Source of the DNA: Macrostomum hystrix
Taxonomy: Eukaryota > Platyhelminthes > Macrostomidae
Length of the DNA stretch: 64,000 nucleotides
Direction of reading: 5' to 3'
NCBI GenBank assembly: GCA_950097015.1
Contig: CATNEN010000034.1
Location: forward strand, 6,652,501-6,716,500
Positions 34,433-46,614 of this stretch are shown one piece after another. The notes beneath the pieces were generated by a model. That model saw only the letters and a program-made list of their open reading frames with translations, ran no database searches and was not told where the DNA came from. Numbering within the stretch: the stretch's first letter is position 1; the number at the start of each line of letters is the position of its first letter. The translations under genes were made by a program, and so were the position numbers.

Positions 34433-35228
34433 CTTAAGACCAATAGCAAATAGCCAATAGCCAAAGTTATCATAGGCCTACTCTTGTAAACATTTACAAT
34501 CCAACTTCCTAAATTATTAAGGAGGAATGCAACAGTATGCAAGTCTTAAAAAAGTCCAAAAAATATATTGTTGCACTAGCGAGACAAAGTCATTCATTCA
34601 CATTTACTAATTTGTATGTTATATTATAAAGGTATGCATAAATAGCATAATATAAATATCAAATACTTATGATAGTTTTGAAAACACTATTGTATGACAC
34701 TACTTCTGATGTATTTATAGGATTTTCCCTCGCGAGGCTTATACTAAAGCGAGCCAGTGTATTTCTATATAGATTTATGCAGAACATTTATACGCCAGCT
34801 GACGCCGCTGATACATGAAGTTCTACACAGCCCATGTGCAGGGCCTCGCTCGCTTCGCTCTTTTTTCTTAAATTAAAAGCTTTCTGGGAAACAAAGCAGA
34901 ATAAGCGAACTTATAAGCAATAACTTAAGCGATTATACTTTAAGCACGTCCCAATCAAAATAATTTTCATTACAATTGGCGACTATATATGGCTTTCGTA
35001 TAGTAGGCCCGTTTGAGCCATACGAAGAAGAGGGCCGTAAGGACTGCGACTCAAGATAGAATGGTCGACTCTTATGTGCTAATAAACAACATCGAAAGCG
35101 AAGAAAAAGGCGTCCTTAGGCTGATCGGCGATCGCGATGCTCCAACTTACATAAAACAAGTAGCTCATAACTATACCTCAAGCCAGCTAGGGACTACTTA
35201 TAGTGATTTATAGTAATTACTTTGCAAA
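34433..35228. other. Spacer with an unidentified 66-codon frame
   Basis: A plus-strand frame at 35013-35213 shows no domain I recognise. A small palindromic CGCTCGCTTCGCTC run lies near 34850. This may be transposon-derived, since it directly precedes the gypsy fragment. Confidence 0.35.
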
Positions 35229-35510
35229 AGTGTGGCCAGGACCTTCGTCTGGTGCCCAGGGATTGATGCCGACGTCAAGAACTTTGCCAGCAGCTGCGCC
35301 AAGCCTCTAGACAGAGAAACTGCAGACGGTTCTGGCCCCACTGCACCGGGTCTGGCCAGACCAACCCTGCGACCGCGCCTGCACTGTGCATTTCGCTGGT
35401 CCACGGATGAAGTGATGGGTCAGCATGGTGTCAGTGGTGTCATGATCAGTGGCTCTTGTTGCTGATGCCAGCGTCATTAAGCAGCTGTTTCAGGTGGTGA
35501 AGAGCAGTCG
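35229..35510 (+). mobile_element. Ty3/gypsy integrase fragment (zinc-binding end and start of core), decayed
   Basis: In frame from 35229 the translation VARTFVWCPGIDADVKNFAS then SC matches the end of the integrase zinc-binding domain. After a frame change, APLHRVWPDQP...VHFAGP (about 35336-35405) matches the linker and first strand of the integrase core, followed by an in-frame stop. This is too short and broken to be active. Confidence 0.7.
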
Positions 35511-35739
35511 AGGAGGTTCACCAGGCAGCAGCTTGCGGCTCTCGAATGCCTCCAGCGCTGAGAAGCGCTGGCTGTCTGGTGGGTGAAAGGCCTCGGTTCT
35601 TGTGTTGTGCCGTGGTGTACTTTCACTGCTTAGCGATCTCAGGCTTGCAGTTGATTGGCGCACTGGGCACTGTACTTTCCCTCCTCGGCTGTTTATGCTC
35701 CACTCACCCCACCCTCCCGCTTGCGCGACTACCTTTAAA

Positions 35740-36200
35740 ACCCCAAGTGTTACCATTCTCGCGCAGCTGCTGATTGGTCCGGGCCGCCACTCTCGCGCGC
35801 CGGCCAATCAGCAGCCTTCTCGCTGTTATCTTCTAAACTGGTTGTGTGGGTGGCCGGGTGGGCCCGGGGTAGCGATACCCGCGGCTTAGCCCGGCCAGCC
35901 TAAAATATATATTGGAGTGGCGCCGGTGAGGGGCTCCTTCGACCGTTTGCTCAACCCTAACCCTCCAACCGAATCTGAGACTAATTAAGATTGTACCTTA
36001 AGGTAGTACCGACCGAGTCCCCCATCGGCGACCACCGCACAGTTAAAGTTGCAGTCTAAGAAACTGTTAAGTGAGTAACTTTGGTCTTTTTGTCACTCAT
36101 TTGCGGGTCTGGCTGGGACTGAACTGCGCCATAGGGACGGACTGATCAAGTCTCCTGATGCGACCCCACGCTCGGATTCCGAAGTCAGTCCGACCAGCGG
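35740..36200. mobile_element. Possible LTR-like GC-rich segment
   Basis: A GC-rich block has CCAAT-type boxes (GATTGG at 35771; CCAATCAGCAG near 35804), a TATA-like AAAATATATATT at 35902, and TGGCGCCGGTG at 35918 that could be a primer-binding site. It lies between gypsy pol fragments. LTR ends could not be defined, so the assignment is tentative; it could equally be a promoter of other origin. Confidence 0.3.
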
Positions 36201-36215
36201 GCTGACGCCACCCTC

Positions 36216-36410
36216 GTGCTCGCTCACTGGAAGACAGGATCAGAAGGCGATCCGGCTTTGTCACAACACTTTTTTCTCTTGGGCTTCATGCGAGACCGCG
36301 TGTACGCCAATTGCGGTTTCCATGGCAAGGCACAACTGGATGCTGCTATCTTGGAGGCGTTCAACTGGACGCGGGAGAATAGAATGGATGCAGTGCGGAA
36401 ATGCGGCTGA
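36216..36410 (+). mobile_element. Mariner/IS630-type transposase C-terminal fragment
   Basis: The frame ends HFFLLGFMRDRVYANCGFHG...LDAAILEAFNWTRENRMDAVRKCG then stop. It resembles the DFFLWG(Y/F)xKDRVY...LxxxIxxA...R(R/K)C tail of mariner-family DDE transposases. Only the tail is present. Confidence 0.55.
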
Positions 36411-36689
36411 GTCGTTTCCGGCCCGTCTGCAAGAGTGCATTGCAAACGATGGAAGGCAGCTTCGGCACAGGTGAATGTCGTGAATGCGCCTGCTCTTTCT
36501 CTCGGGTCTCTGTTGCATCACACTGCTTGTGATTGTTGATTTGTTACATCTGTGTTTGTTCTCACTTTCTGTCTGTTCACACTTTCTCCACATCAGCAAC
36601 TTCTGCTGCTGTCTGTGGCAATTGTCTCATTGTGCTTTCATAATATATATGCTTCCGAATTGCACTCTTAGTTTACACAGTCAGCTGCC

Positions 36690-37002
36690 GGAAAAAAACG
36701 AAAGAGGGCTGCAATACACAATGCAATAGAAAATTCCGTATGGGAATATATTTTGTATTAAGTGCAAAACGGAAGTTGAAAACGAGGTCCACTTCCTATT
36801 TAAGTGCAGTTGGAATATGTATTGCACCGCACGTTCGAATTTTGAAAAGAACATTTCTGGGAAAACTCCCAATTTCGCATCCTTAACAGCAGAAGAGAAA
36901 TCTACGAGTAACTACATAATGGCACAAGACGATAGGGAAACCACTGAAGCTTTAGCAAAGTACATCATAGATATCTCTAAAATAAGGGAACAGCTGCCCT
37001 GA
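36690..37002 (+). mobile_element. LINE-type ORF2 C-terminal fragment
   Basis: After a stop at 36729 the same frame reads IKCKTEVENEVHFLFKCSWN...FASLTAEEKSTSNYIMAQ...LAKYIIDISKIREQLP, stop. The C-x2-C...E-x-E-x-HFL-x-x-C pattern followed by AxYIxxxxxIR is characteristic of the C-terminus of non-LTR retrotransposon polyproteins. The upstream reverse transcriptase is not present here. Confidence 0.65.
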
Positions 37003-37256
37003 AGCTATTAACATTTAACGATATACACTTATATTTTTTATTCCTGGCGTCCCTTGTGTTTTTGCTGCTTTTATTTTTAACACCTTTGCTCTTCCTTCCC
37101 AGCTCAGTAGAAAATTCTTACAAAAATTTGTTTTTGTATGTTCTTTTTTTGTTGAGTAGAATATTTTCAGAAAATGAAAAATTAATAATAAATTAATTCA
37201 GGTAAAGTTGCTCGCTTGGCAAATAATATGAATAAAAAGGCGAGAATCAACATTTA

Positions 37257-37310
37257 ACGTTTAACGACGCGTTTCGCACGTTTCGTGCATCTTCAGGTTT
37301 ATTGAAACGA
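37257..37310 (-). ncRNA. Hammerhead-ribozyme-like motif, possibly from a Penelope-like element
   Basis: The minus strand reads CCTGAAGATGCACGAAACG then TGCGAAACGCGTCGTT. CUGAAGA is followed by a 5-bp stem GCACG/CGUGC with an AAA loop, then GAAA, CGCG and a UC cleavage-type step; flanking AAC/GUU and UCAAU/GUUGA could form stem I. One extra U separates the CUGANGA box from stem II, so the fold is not fully canonical. Short-stem-III hammerheads with GAAACGCGUC are known from Penelope-like elements. No Penelope reverse transcriptase was found nearby. Confidence 0.35.
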
Positions 37311-37789
37311 ATATAGCAAATAGAACAGCGAATAAATATGAGATTTTGGGTGAACTTTATTCAATATTTTTAAATCAATAATTAAAAATTTTCGAGTACA
37401 TATTTGATATTCCGTAAGTCAGGAGCGCGGTCAAGGCGCTCAGAGCTGTGTTAGAGCAAACTCGCACCTGCAATAGCTCAGCAATGTCCGGTGCCGAAAA
37501 TGTCCAACTTATGGGTCAGAAATTGCCACCAGCATGGCGAGGTAGCTAGTCGAATTACGCGGCCGGCCAAGACGTAGATGCTCCACCAAATGGCTCCACC
37601 AAAAGGCGACGCTGTCGCCGTCCAGGGCACCATCCTCTGCCGCTCCGTCGTATAGTGCCGGCGGTCTTCTTCTCAGCCGCAGCCCTCCGAGACTCTGGCG
37701 GGTCCCCTCCAACGGTGGTCGTGGAGGTCAGACGAAGCCGGAAGGTGATTTGATCGAGGTCGGTCCAAGGAAGGCGTTGGTGGAATAGC

Positions 37790-37920
37790 TGACTGAGAGA
37801 CTACAAGTTAAGGTCATCAAACTGACTGGGCCGCTGAGCTTCCAGATCAAGACGAGCGACGGACGATCTTGCGCAGACTTGCCTATAAACTTCGGACACG
37901 GCTGTCCGATGGCAGCGATT
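37790..37920 (+). mobile_element. Ty3/gypsy pol C-terminal fragment
   Basis: The translation VKVIKLTGPLSFQIKTSDGR resembles the small SH3-like segment that closes gypsy integrases (V...xTGPLSYxVxxxDGR). No longer open frame surrounds it. It lies 2.3 kb from the other gypsy piece and in the same orientation. Confidence 0.5.
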
Positions 37921-38301
37921 CGATGAAGCGATAAGTTCAGCTTCTATTCTTTCTTGCAGCTATCGCGGCCACTAATATAGCAGCTTGGGATTATTGGGAG
38001 CATGCACGCAGATTCGCCAGAGTCTGCGAAGATCAATGGTTCTCTAGATTCTCTCGTCTGTGTTTGCGGAGTAGTCTAGCTTTGCAGCAGTTTTTTATGG
38101 CGTGCGTGTGTCCTTCACCACACCATTGTCATCCGCGAGGATTTTCTTATCTCTTCAAATTGGATTGTATATTTCCTAAGAGTTCGTAGATGCGTAAGCT
38201 AAAATGGCCAGGGTGCAGCATGAGTTTGAGGGTTTCCGGACTGCCGCTTACCCATGATACCATCATTTTTGTGCGGCCAACGGAATGCGCTTTCTTTGCA
38301 C

Positions 38302-38431
38302 ATTTTTTATGATGTGAACGTGAACTCGGACAGCCCGAGACCGCTAAATTTGGTTCCGTTTTTTTAGTTCTGAATCAGCAAATGAGTTCGTTCAGAATAT
38401 ATCCGAGTTCACGTTCACATCATTAAAAAAT
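38302..38431. mobile_element. 130-bp MITE with near-perfect 30-bp terminal inverted repeats
   Basis: The left end ATGATGTGAACGTGAACTCG (preceded by TTTTT) and the right end CGAGTTCACGTTCACATCAT (followed by TAAAAAA) are reverse complements over 29 of 30 positions. The interior is about 70 bp with no coding potential. The size and structure are those of a non-autonomous DNA transposon. Confidence 0.75.
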
Positions 38432-41302
38432 ACTCAATTTACAAACTGTACCACAGCTAGAAACTTTATTTATTGCTACACTGAGTTCTTCACTTTGTTG
38501 ACTAAGCATTAGCAAAGATTGCATTTCAGCTTAAAATTTTGCCATACAATTGTTATAAGAATCTGAAAGCGTCGAATATTCCAGTTCAGTTTTTTTCTTA
38601 TATAGAACATTCTTTTGGTCGCAATGTAGGGTTTAACCTAGCGAATGCTGCTACAATCAAAAAGTGCTTCTACGAGGGTAGCTAAAGTCGTCATAGCGGA
38701 AAGTCTATGCTTTTTGTGTCAAATGATTGAGAAAGCCTGAAATCTTATTTGAAGATTTGGGATCTAAAGAATAATACATTGACGGTGTTTTCCGGGTTTA
38801 CAGGTCGTCGCAAATTACATTATATTGTTTTGAGTAGAAATTTCGCGACTATTCAACTTGCCACTTTTCACACAAAATTTTCACTTCCTTCGCAAACTGG
38901 ACGAGTCGCCTACCACGGGTTCGTCAATTTTTTCAGTGTCATCTTCGCACAGCATATGCATTGACTGCTCCAGAAAGGTAAACCATTTTTTTCCTGTTCT
39001 GAATCCGAGTTGTTATTGTGTATCTAAACAGTTTTGCTAGAAATATTTATATTTATGATCTCAGATTGTAATTGTTTTTCGTTCGATCGAAAAATTACTT
39101 CACAGCATTTTAAAGTAATGCTTCACTGCATACATTTTTGCCGTGGTCTATCTGTAATTGACTTTCTGGTAGTCTTATAACTCCAGGAATTGTGTCAGTT
39201 TTACTTGCTGCCAAGTCTATAACTGATACATTTTCAAATTATATTATTGCTTAAAGATAAAGAATTTGAATGAACGTTGTGTATTACAATCTTTACGATA
39301 AATGAATTGTTTTGCATTGGTTTAATTGTTATACTTACACATCAATGAAAGACACATCTAAAAGTTTGTCTATAGTCTTCTATGTGGATAAGTGGACCAT
39401 ATTTCCATGGCAATAAAAAAGACATAAGCTTATCTCTCTAGTGTTCAATTCCAATAAGTAGGCCTTTTTGCCATTGGTACCATAGTAGTAGTCTGAAAGT
39501 CGTTGGCATGGTACCTTGACTAATAAGTACAGCCTTGAATTATATTGATATTATCTATTATGATTATATAATAGCTAATGTACCTAATTTATTAGGTTAC
39601 ACATTACCATTTTTGTCTAAAAAGTTCCAAAAAGCCTTGCATTAAAAATGTATATTTGTTCTACAATTGTCCTAAGTTCTAAAAATCGTGTAGGTTTATC
39701 ATAAAATTTATTTATCTTAAGATAAAGCATACAATTGTTTTGGTAAGATATTTGATAATTTTGTAGTACACATTTTTTGTGATACAAAGTTGCTCTCTAA
39801 AATGCTAAAATGCTAAAGTAATTAAAAAATGTATAGAAGTTCTTTCTTATGCCAACAATAATTTAGAAAAACAATGAGATCTATTTATTGAAAAGTGGGG
39901 TTTTCAGATTTTAATGTACATGGTACCTATTGTTTGTTTACAAAGAAATGTAGCTAAGATAAACCTGCACTATAAAATTATAAAGCAAAATTAAACCTAA
40001 AATATAAATATGTGATCCTGTATCACAATGTTTATAAATAATTAATTGATACTTTTGTTGTTTGAAAGCAGTGTAACAGATATAATGCTCTTAAGAGCAC
40101 ATAGGCACATAAATGGCATATATATTGTATGTTTGTAACCCTGCCATGGGCACTTGTATAATAAACCTAGTATATGCATTTAAATTGTGTTTATGTGGTA
40201 CCTCATTGCACTTAACACCAAACACCACACTTCTGCAATATCAGAAAAAAATCCTTGTCAGCAAAACATTTGTCTCTGAAACATTTTTATCCAAAATGAT
40301 AACCTTAAGGCAATTGCAGCTCATTGTTCAAGTTTCTTTTTCCAAACTTAGTATAGTCTAATAAATAAAAAGTTGTATTTGACTACTCAAACATAGTGGT
40401 TGGAATTCTTTTTGCAGCAAATTTATTCCTAGTAAAAAGTATATATATTATAAAAAATATTTCTTTGTATATTTGTCTTATTGTGAATATCAACCATAAG
40501 CTTTTTAGTATAAACCATGATTAAACTAAAAATAAATGCAAAATTAATAAAATATGGACAAATATATATATTTATATTCAACCATGGTTTTTTCATTGTA
40601 GTGTACAATAAAGTTTTAGCTTGTTTGATTACTTTATTATAAAAAAGTAAAAGTTGTCATTTTTGTCTTTTGTTCTTAATGATTTGTTTAGATGCTAAAT
40701 AATCATTTCTTTGCATGCTTAGTAGATATTAGAAAGCAAACTATTTAGCTATCAAACATTGGGCCTCAGTTTTGTCTATAGCAGACTCCAATAATAATAT
40801 TTGCAGGATGGCTGTGGGCCCTAGCACATAATTTGGTGACAATAGTCCTGAATTTCTCATTGTCAGGCTGTGTATTATTACTGCACCTTGGACTTGGAGG
40901 TTGGCCCTTATGGGCATAATCTGCACAACAAACCCCCAAGTCTTTTCACTGCAGCTGCACCCAAAATGTATGTGGCCTGATTGTGGAATCAAGCTTCGTG
41001 AACTTGGTTCATGCAAACAAAATAAATAAATATATACTGAAAAGTTTCTAATGATGTGCAGATTTTTTAGGTCAGGATTAACAATGTAAATGGTTCTAGA
41101 CTATATTGATAGGAATATGAAATTAAATCTGCTGTGATAAGCCGGGCTTGTTGTTGACTGACTCTTCTGACTGTAACCATTGTATATAGTTCGGTTGCAA
41201 AAAATTAATGTAAAAATCATCACTCACTATTTCAACTCGCAGATCAGACTTGGCTACCCCTAAACACAGACTGGAATTGTCTTGACCACTGCTAATAGGA
41301 TC
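38432..41302. other. Upstream flank of vigilin, AT-rich, CpG-free from 39687 to 40995
   Basis: No coding exon is visible. One SINE copy lies at 40770-41000. The block 39687-40995 contains no CpG at all, whereas the vigilin exons that follow are CpG-rich. Promoter elements are not distinguishable. Confidence 0.6.
40770..41005 (-). mobile_element. SINE copy (family A), internally deleted
   Basis: On the minus strand it runs from a degenerate B-box-like TTGATTCCAC and GGCCACAT, through AAGACTTGGGGGTTTGTTGTG and CCTGACAATGAGAAATTCAG, to CCACAGCCATCCTGC and an (ATT)3 tail. It aligns with the copy at 53.2-53.57 kb but lacks about 100 bp of the middle. Confidence 0.8.
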
Positions 41303-44300
41303 ATGGACACACTGGACAACCACCAGGATCAGGATAGCATTGCTAGTGCCAGCGCTGCCAGAGTGCAGCTATACGCTGATGCCTTCCCGCCGCTGCAGTC
41401 GGAGACACCTGGCGCCGGATCCGCCGAATTGAATGGCAATCATTGGCCAAAGGCACCATCTAAGATCGCCCCAATTAAGACATCTGTTACCACCCAGGTA
41501 TGCTGAAAGCTAATATTAGCACCGCTATACTGTACCATAAGACTAGTTTCAATAATTAGCATTACTCTTGTGCAACTTTGTCTCTGCTTCCAGATTGTTG
41601 AGATCACATTCGAGGAGCGGCGCTTTAAGGACACACAGAACGAGTTTGGTTCGGATCAGAACAAAATCTGCGCCCAGGTCCAGCAGGAGCATGAAGTGAA
41701 GATTGAAATATCTAACAATTCCCGAGCTCGATCGCTGACTCTGTTAGTCACTGGCCGATTCGACAAGGTTAGCAACGCTGTTTCCGAGCTGCGCAAGCGT
41801 CTGCAGACTCAGTCGCAGGTGAGTTTTCAGTGTCTAAATGTGCATTCGCTACGTGCTGACCAAATTAAACCGCGGCTTTCAACTCTCACTGCGCCCAGTC
41901 TGAAGTCATCGTACCGGCCGAGTTCCATCGCTTCCTGATTGGCAAGCAGGGCAGCACCCTGAAGGACATCAAGCAGAAGTCCGGCTGCGAGATCTTCATT
42001 CCGCGCGAGAACGACCTGAATCCGCACGCCATTCGCCTAGTCGGACCCAAGGAGAACATCGACAAGGCCAGGCACGAGATTCTCTGCATCTACGATGAAG
42101 TGTCCAAGAAGCTGACCGAACGACTGAACATACCCAAGATGTACCACCCGTTCATTGCCGGACCCTACAATCGCCAACTGGAGAAGATCATGACTGAGAA
42201 CAATGTCCGCATCAACATACCGCCTGTTCACGCCCAGCACGACGTCGATATTGTGCGCGTCTCCGGCGAAAAGGACGGCGTTGTCAACGCCTGCCGGATC
42301 ATTCGCCAGATGTTCCAGGATGCTAAGGAGCGCTGCCAGACGGTCAGTTGACTTGCTGAGTTTAGAAAGCAACCGTAGAAAAGAGTGCCTACTTAAGTTG
42401 AGTTTAGTTTCGATGTAGAAGTTATTAAAAATATATAATTAAAGTTCATGCTTAAAAATCAAACAGAAAGCCTCGTGATTTTCCCAGTAATCTGATCCCC
42501 AGATTAGTAGCTAATCTGATTAGTAGCTTTATTATACCAATCTGGGCTAGCACGATATAGTGAATTCCTAGTAGCAAGAACTCAACCCTAATACAATCAG
42601 GTTAACATCGAAGTGTCCAAATCGCTGCACAAGTTCGTCATCGGCCCACGCGGGTCAGGCCTGCAAGAGATCTTAGAAGCCACCGGCGTTAGCGTGGAAG
42701 TGCCGCCAGCTGAGGACGCCTCCGAGACCATTGTACTGCGCGGAGAAGGCACAAAGCTGGGCGTGGCTCTGACCAAAGTCTACGAGAAAGCCGATTCATA
42801 TGCTACCTGCACCGTCCTGGCTCCAACCTGGATGCATCGCCATCTAATTGGTCCCGGCGGCGAGAATCTGCAGAAAGTTGTCGGCCTGCCAACGCACAAG
42901 GCCCAGATTAACTTCCTGCGCGGCGAGGATAAAATTGAAATCGACGGACCAAAGGAGCAGGTTAGCTAATCTTTTTTATAATTCTGTTGTTCAGCCGAAA
43001 TCACGACATTGTCTTTCAATCCGCAGGTTGTGGTCATTCACAATAACATCAAAGCCTGGGTGGACGATTATTTGAAGCGCAACACCATGCTAGAGGTGTC
43101 CGTGCCGCGCGAATATCATCGCCACATCATTGGCAAGAGCGGCGGTACCGTCAACAAGATTCGCGAGACCACCGGCTGCACTGTGCGAGTACCAGCCGAC
43201 CTAGACGGCGAAGATGTTGTTCGTATTGAAGGCGAGCGCGACAATGTTGATCAGGCGCGCGAGGAGCTGATGCAGATTGTCAACAAGCAGGCCAACGAGC
43301 GCTCAAAGGATCTCATCATTGAGCACCAGTTTCACCGGGCCCTAATTGGCCAGGGCGGCGCCAAGATTGCGGAGATTCGCGAGAAATATCCCGACGTCCT
43401 GATCAAGTTTCCCAATGCCGATCAGAAGAGCGATGTGGTGCAGTTGCGTGGACCGCGCGATCAGCTGGCTAACGTTGAGAAGCTACTCAAGAAGGCTCAC
43501 ACAGATCTGAAGGACACTAGCTACGAAGAGAAGGTGCGCATCGGCAAGTCCTACCACAAGGACATCATCGGTCGCAAGGGCCAGACGATTGCTCGTATCC
43601 GCGAAGACACCAACACTCGCATTATTATGCCGGACTCCAGCTCGCAGTCGGACGTTATTACCGTTGTTGGCAGGCAGAAGGATGTGCAAAAGGCTGTTCG
43701 TCAAATTAACGACATCGAGAAAGTGGCCGCTAATATCGTGGAAGAGGTAAGAAGGCTCTGTTTTGAACTACACTGCCAAAAACTTTCTCGAAGAATCGGA
43801 GAGAAACTGATGACAGACTGGAGAGTAACTGGTCATAGACTGGAGAGTAGCTGCTCATAGACTGGAGAGTAACTGCTCATAGACTGGAGATTAACTGCTC
43901 ATAGACTGGAGAGTAACTGCTCATAGACTGGAGATTAACTGCTCGTAGACTGGAGAGTAACTGCTCATAGACTGGAGAGTAACTGCTCATAGACTGGAGA
44001 GTAATTGCTTATAGACTGGAGAGAAACTGATGGTAGACTGGAGAGTATCAGATGGCAGGCTTGACAGACTAGTGATTATCGGATAACAGACAATAGGGAG
44101 GCTGGATGAAGGCTGGAAGGTGACGTATGACAAACAGGTTAATGATTGTATCTTATTAAATATCCATCTCTCCAACCATTCAACAATGTCAGGTCGTGGA
44201 GATCCCAGCCCGCCTGCACCAGGGTCTGATTGGCCACGGCGGCAAGCTGATTCGCCAGCTGCAGGATCAGCACAGCGGCGTTCGCGTCCACTTCCCGCCC

Positions 44301-46391
44301 GCTGCTCAGCCGTCTGACCGCGTCACCGTGCGCGGACCCAAGACCGAAGTCAAGAAGGCGGTGATCGCCCTGCGGCAGCTGGCCGAGGAGCGCCTGGAGG
44401 ACAGTCAGGAGGCCGTTGTGCAGGCGAAGCCGGAGTTTCACCCGTTCCTCATTGGCCGGCAGGGCCAGAATGCTGAACAGTTGCGCAAGGCTACGGGCGC
44501 CCGGCTAGTCTTCCCCAGTCTGGAGGAGCGCGACAAGGAGGGCGGCGATGTCATCACAATCATCGGACGCAAGGAGGCTGTAGCTAAGGCCAAGGAAATG
44601 CTCGAGAAGCAGGTTAGTAACTATCTACATTTCCTATTAGGAATTTTTTTAATGTTTATTGAATACTTTCTAAACTTGTCATCCATTCTGCAGGTTAAAG
44701 ATCTGGAAAACACAACCGAAGAGTCCGTCGAAGTTGATCCGCGCTGGCACAAGGCCTTCCTTGAGCGACGCGGCTTCTATATCACCCAGATTAGTCAGGA
44801 CTTTGGCGGCGTTCAGCTCAGCTTTCCGCGCGAGCCAGGCAGCTCTCGTGTTGTTGTCAAAGGCCCTAAAGACTGTGTCCAGGGTGCCATCGCGCGCATC
44901 CGCGAAATCGTCGACGACCTAGCCGCCCGGGTCACGATCGAGGTGTCCATCTCGGCCAAGCATCACCGCAGTGTTATTGGCCGCTCCGGCGACAACGTGC
45001 GCGACATCTGCGACCAGTTCGACGTTAGCATCAAATTTCCAGAGTACAATAGGCCTGGACCACAGCAGCAACAGCAGCAGGCGGGCGCCGAACCTACGGT
45101 CAACGGAGGCAGTGCTGTGGATAGCGCCGTAGCCAACGGCTCGGAAACCAGCAGCAACGCGGAGGCCGGAGACGCTGCATCGTCCAAGGCGGATGTGGTA
45201 TCGATCAGCGGCCGGCAGGAGCAGTGCGAAAAGGCGCGCCAGGCCCTGCTAGATCTAGTGCCAATCGAAGAGCAGCTGGACTTCCCGTCCGAGTTCCATG
45301 GCCAGCTGATTGGTCGCAACGGTGAAGGCATTCGACGGCTGACCAGCGAGCTAAACGTTGCCATCTCCATCCCGAGCAAGACTGAGCACATTTTGCTCAA
45401 CGGCACTCCTAAGCGCGTTGAGGCCGCCAAGACCCGACTGCTGGAGCGCCTGAAGGAGCTGGAAGCCGAGAAGGCCGACTTAGAGGCCCGCAGCTTTGAA
45501 GTCAAGCTTGACGTTCCGGCCCAGTACCATCGCGAGATCATCGGGCCGAAGGGCGCCAACATTCGCGCCCTGCAGCAGAAGTACGAGGTGCGCGTCAACA
45601 TACCAAATCCGGACAAGAATTCCAACGAAATAGTTGTCATCGGCTATCAGGACAAGGCTGAGGCCGCCGCCAAAGAGCTGATGGCTATTAAGAACAAGCT
45701 GGAGAATCAGGTGTCCGCCGAGCTGTTTATCACCCACCAGGTGCACCCGATGATCATTGGTAAGTGCTTTGTTTATGCCTGCTATAATCGTAGTATTACG
45801 TTTTTAAGCTTCGATGTTTAACAGTGACGCACTTACGGGATCTGTGAATCTATATTTAGGACTTACTCCCCGATCCCTAAGTAGCTCTATGCGCGGGATT
45901 TAATCCCTTAGTTGAAGATCTCTTTAAGAGACGACCACAACCACGGGACTGCAACCCCTCTCGTAATACCGTCCGTCTATTGTCACGCCTACGCTGGGAT
46001 TATACTCATTTCTCTAGCTCCTCTTGGCTAGGATTATCATATATTTGAGTAGTCCAGTGTCTAACATCTAGAATTCAAATCGAACACTGGCGTCATGCCT
46101 CCCATAAATTCACACAGGCCAGCGCGGCAAGAATCTTCGTGCCCTGATGGACAAATTCGAGGTCACCATTGACATGCCCGGTCGCAACGCCCCGCCGGAT
46201 GCTCAGAACACTGTTGTAGTGCGCGGCGCCCAGGTCGATGTTGACAACGCCTGCGACCACCTGCTAGACATCGCTGGCGAGGTCATCGATCGCATGATCG
46301 AGCGCGGCGAGCTGGATCCGCGCTCTCTGCGCCCGGACGCCAGCTTCGGTAACGAGCAAGCCGCTGAGCAGCAGCCGGCCCAGGGACAGCC

Positions 46392-46423
<32 letters not shown>

Positions 46424-46614
46424 CGTCCCAGAAGCACGGCAATAAGAAGCAGCAGGGCGCCAGCGGCCCAGGATTTGTTGTTCGCGACGCTCCTTGGGAT
46501 CAGCAGCAGCTGGCCTCCAGCGAGCACTTCCCGTCTATTGGCGGGGCTGCCCCAGCGCCAGCCGCTAGCGGCAACGGCTCGGCTAAGCCGTCCGCCTGGT
46601 CCAGGGCCAAGTGA
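41303..46614 (+). CDS. HDLBP: Vigilin (HDLBP), multi-KH RNA-binding protein
   Basis: Eight exons: 41303-41497, 41594-41818, 41899-42342, 42601-42960, 43027-43746, 44193-44612, 44694-45759 and 46118-46614. The frame is continuous through all junctions (phase 0 except phase 1 before the last), giving 1,308 residues; human vigilin is about 1,268. Fifteen KH modules can be read. The first is degenerate (EERRFKDTQNEFGSDQNKIC); the others mostly keep the IIGxxG loop, e.g. HRFLIGKQGSTLKDI, HPFIAGPYNR, HRHIIGKSGGTVNKI and HREIIGPKGANIRAL. Module 11 has lost the GxxG motif (FLERRGFYI), as in vertebrates. A Gln/Ala/Ser-rich insertion splits KH12 (about 45060-45200). The tail GFVVRDAPWDQQQ...SSEHFPSIG matches the vigilin C-terminus. 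Vigilin binds mRNA and tRNA on ER-bound polysomes. The start is supported by the conserved ADAFPPL and IKTSVTTQ blocks. Confidence 0.97.
43840..44060. repeat. 22-bp minisatellite in vigilin intron 5
   Basis: About ten units of ACTGGAGAGTAACTGCTCATAG with slight variation. They begin about 70 bp after the donor GAG/GTAAGA at 43747, in the 446-bp intron that separates KH8 from KH9. Confidence 0.93.
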
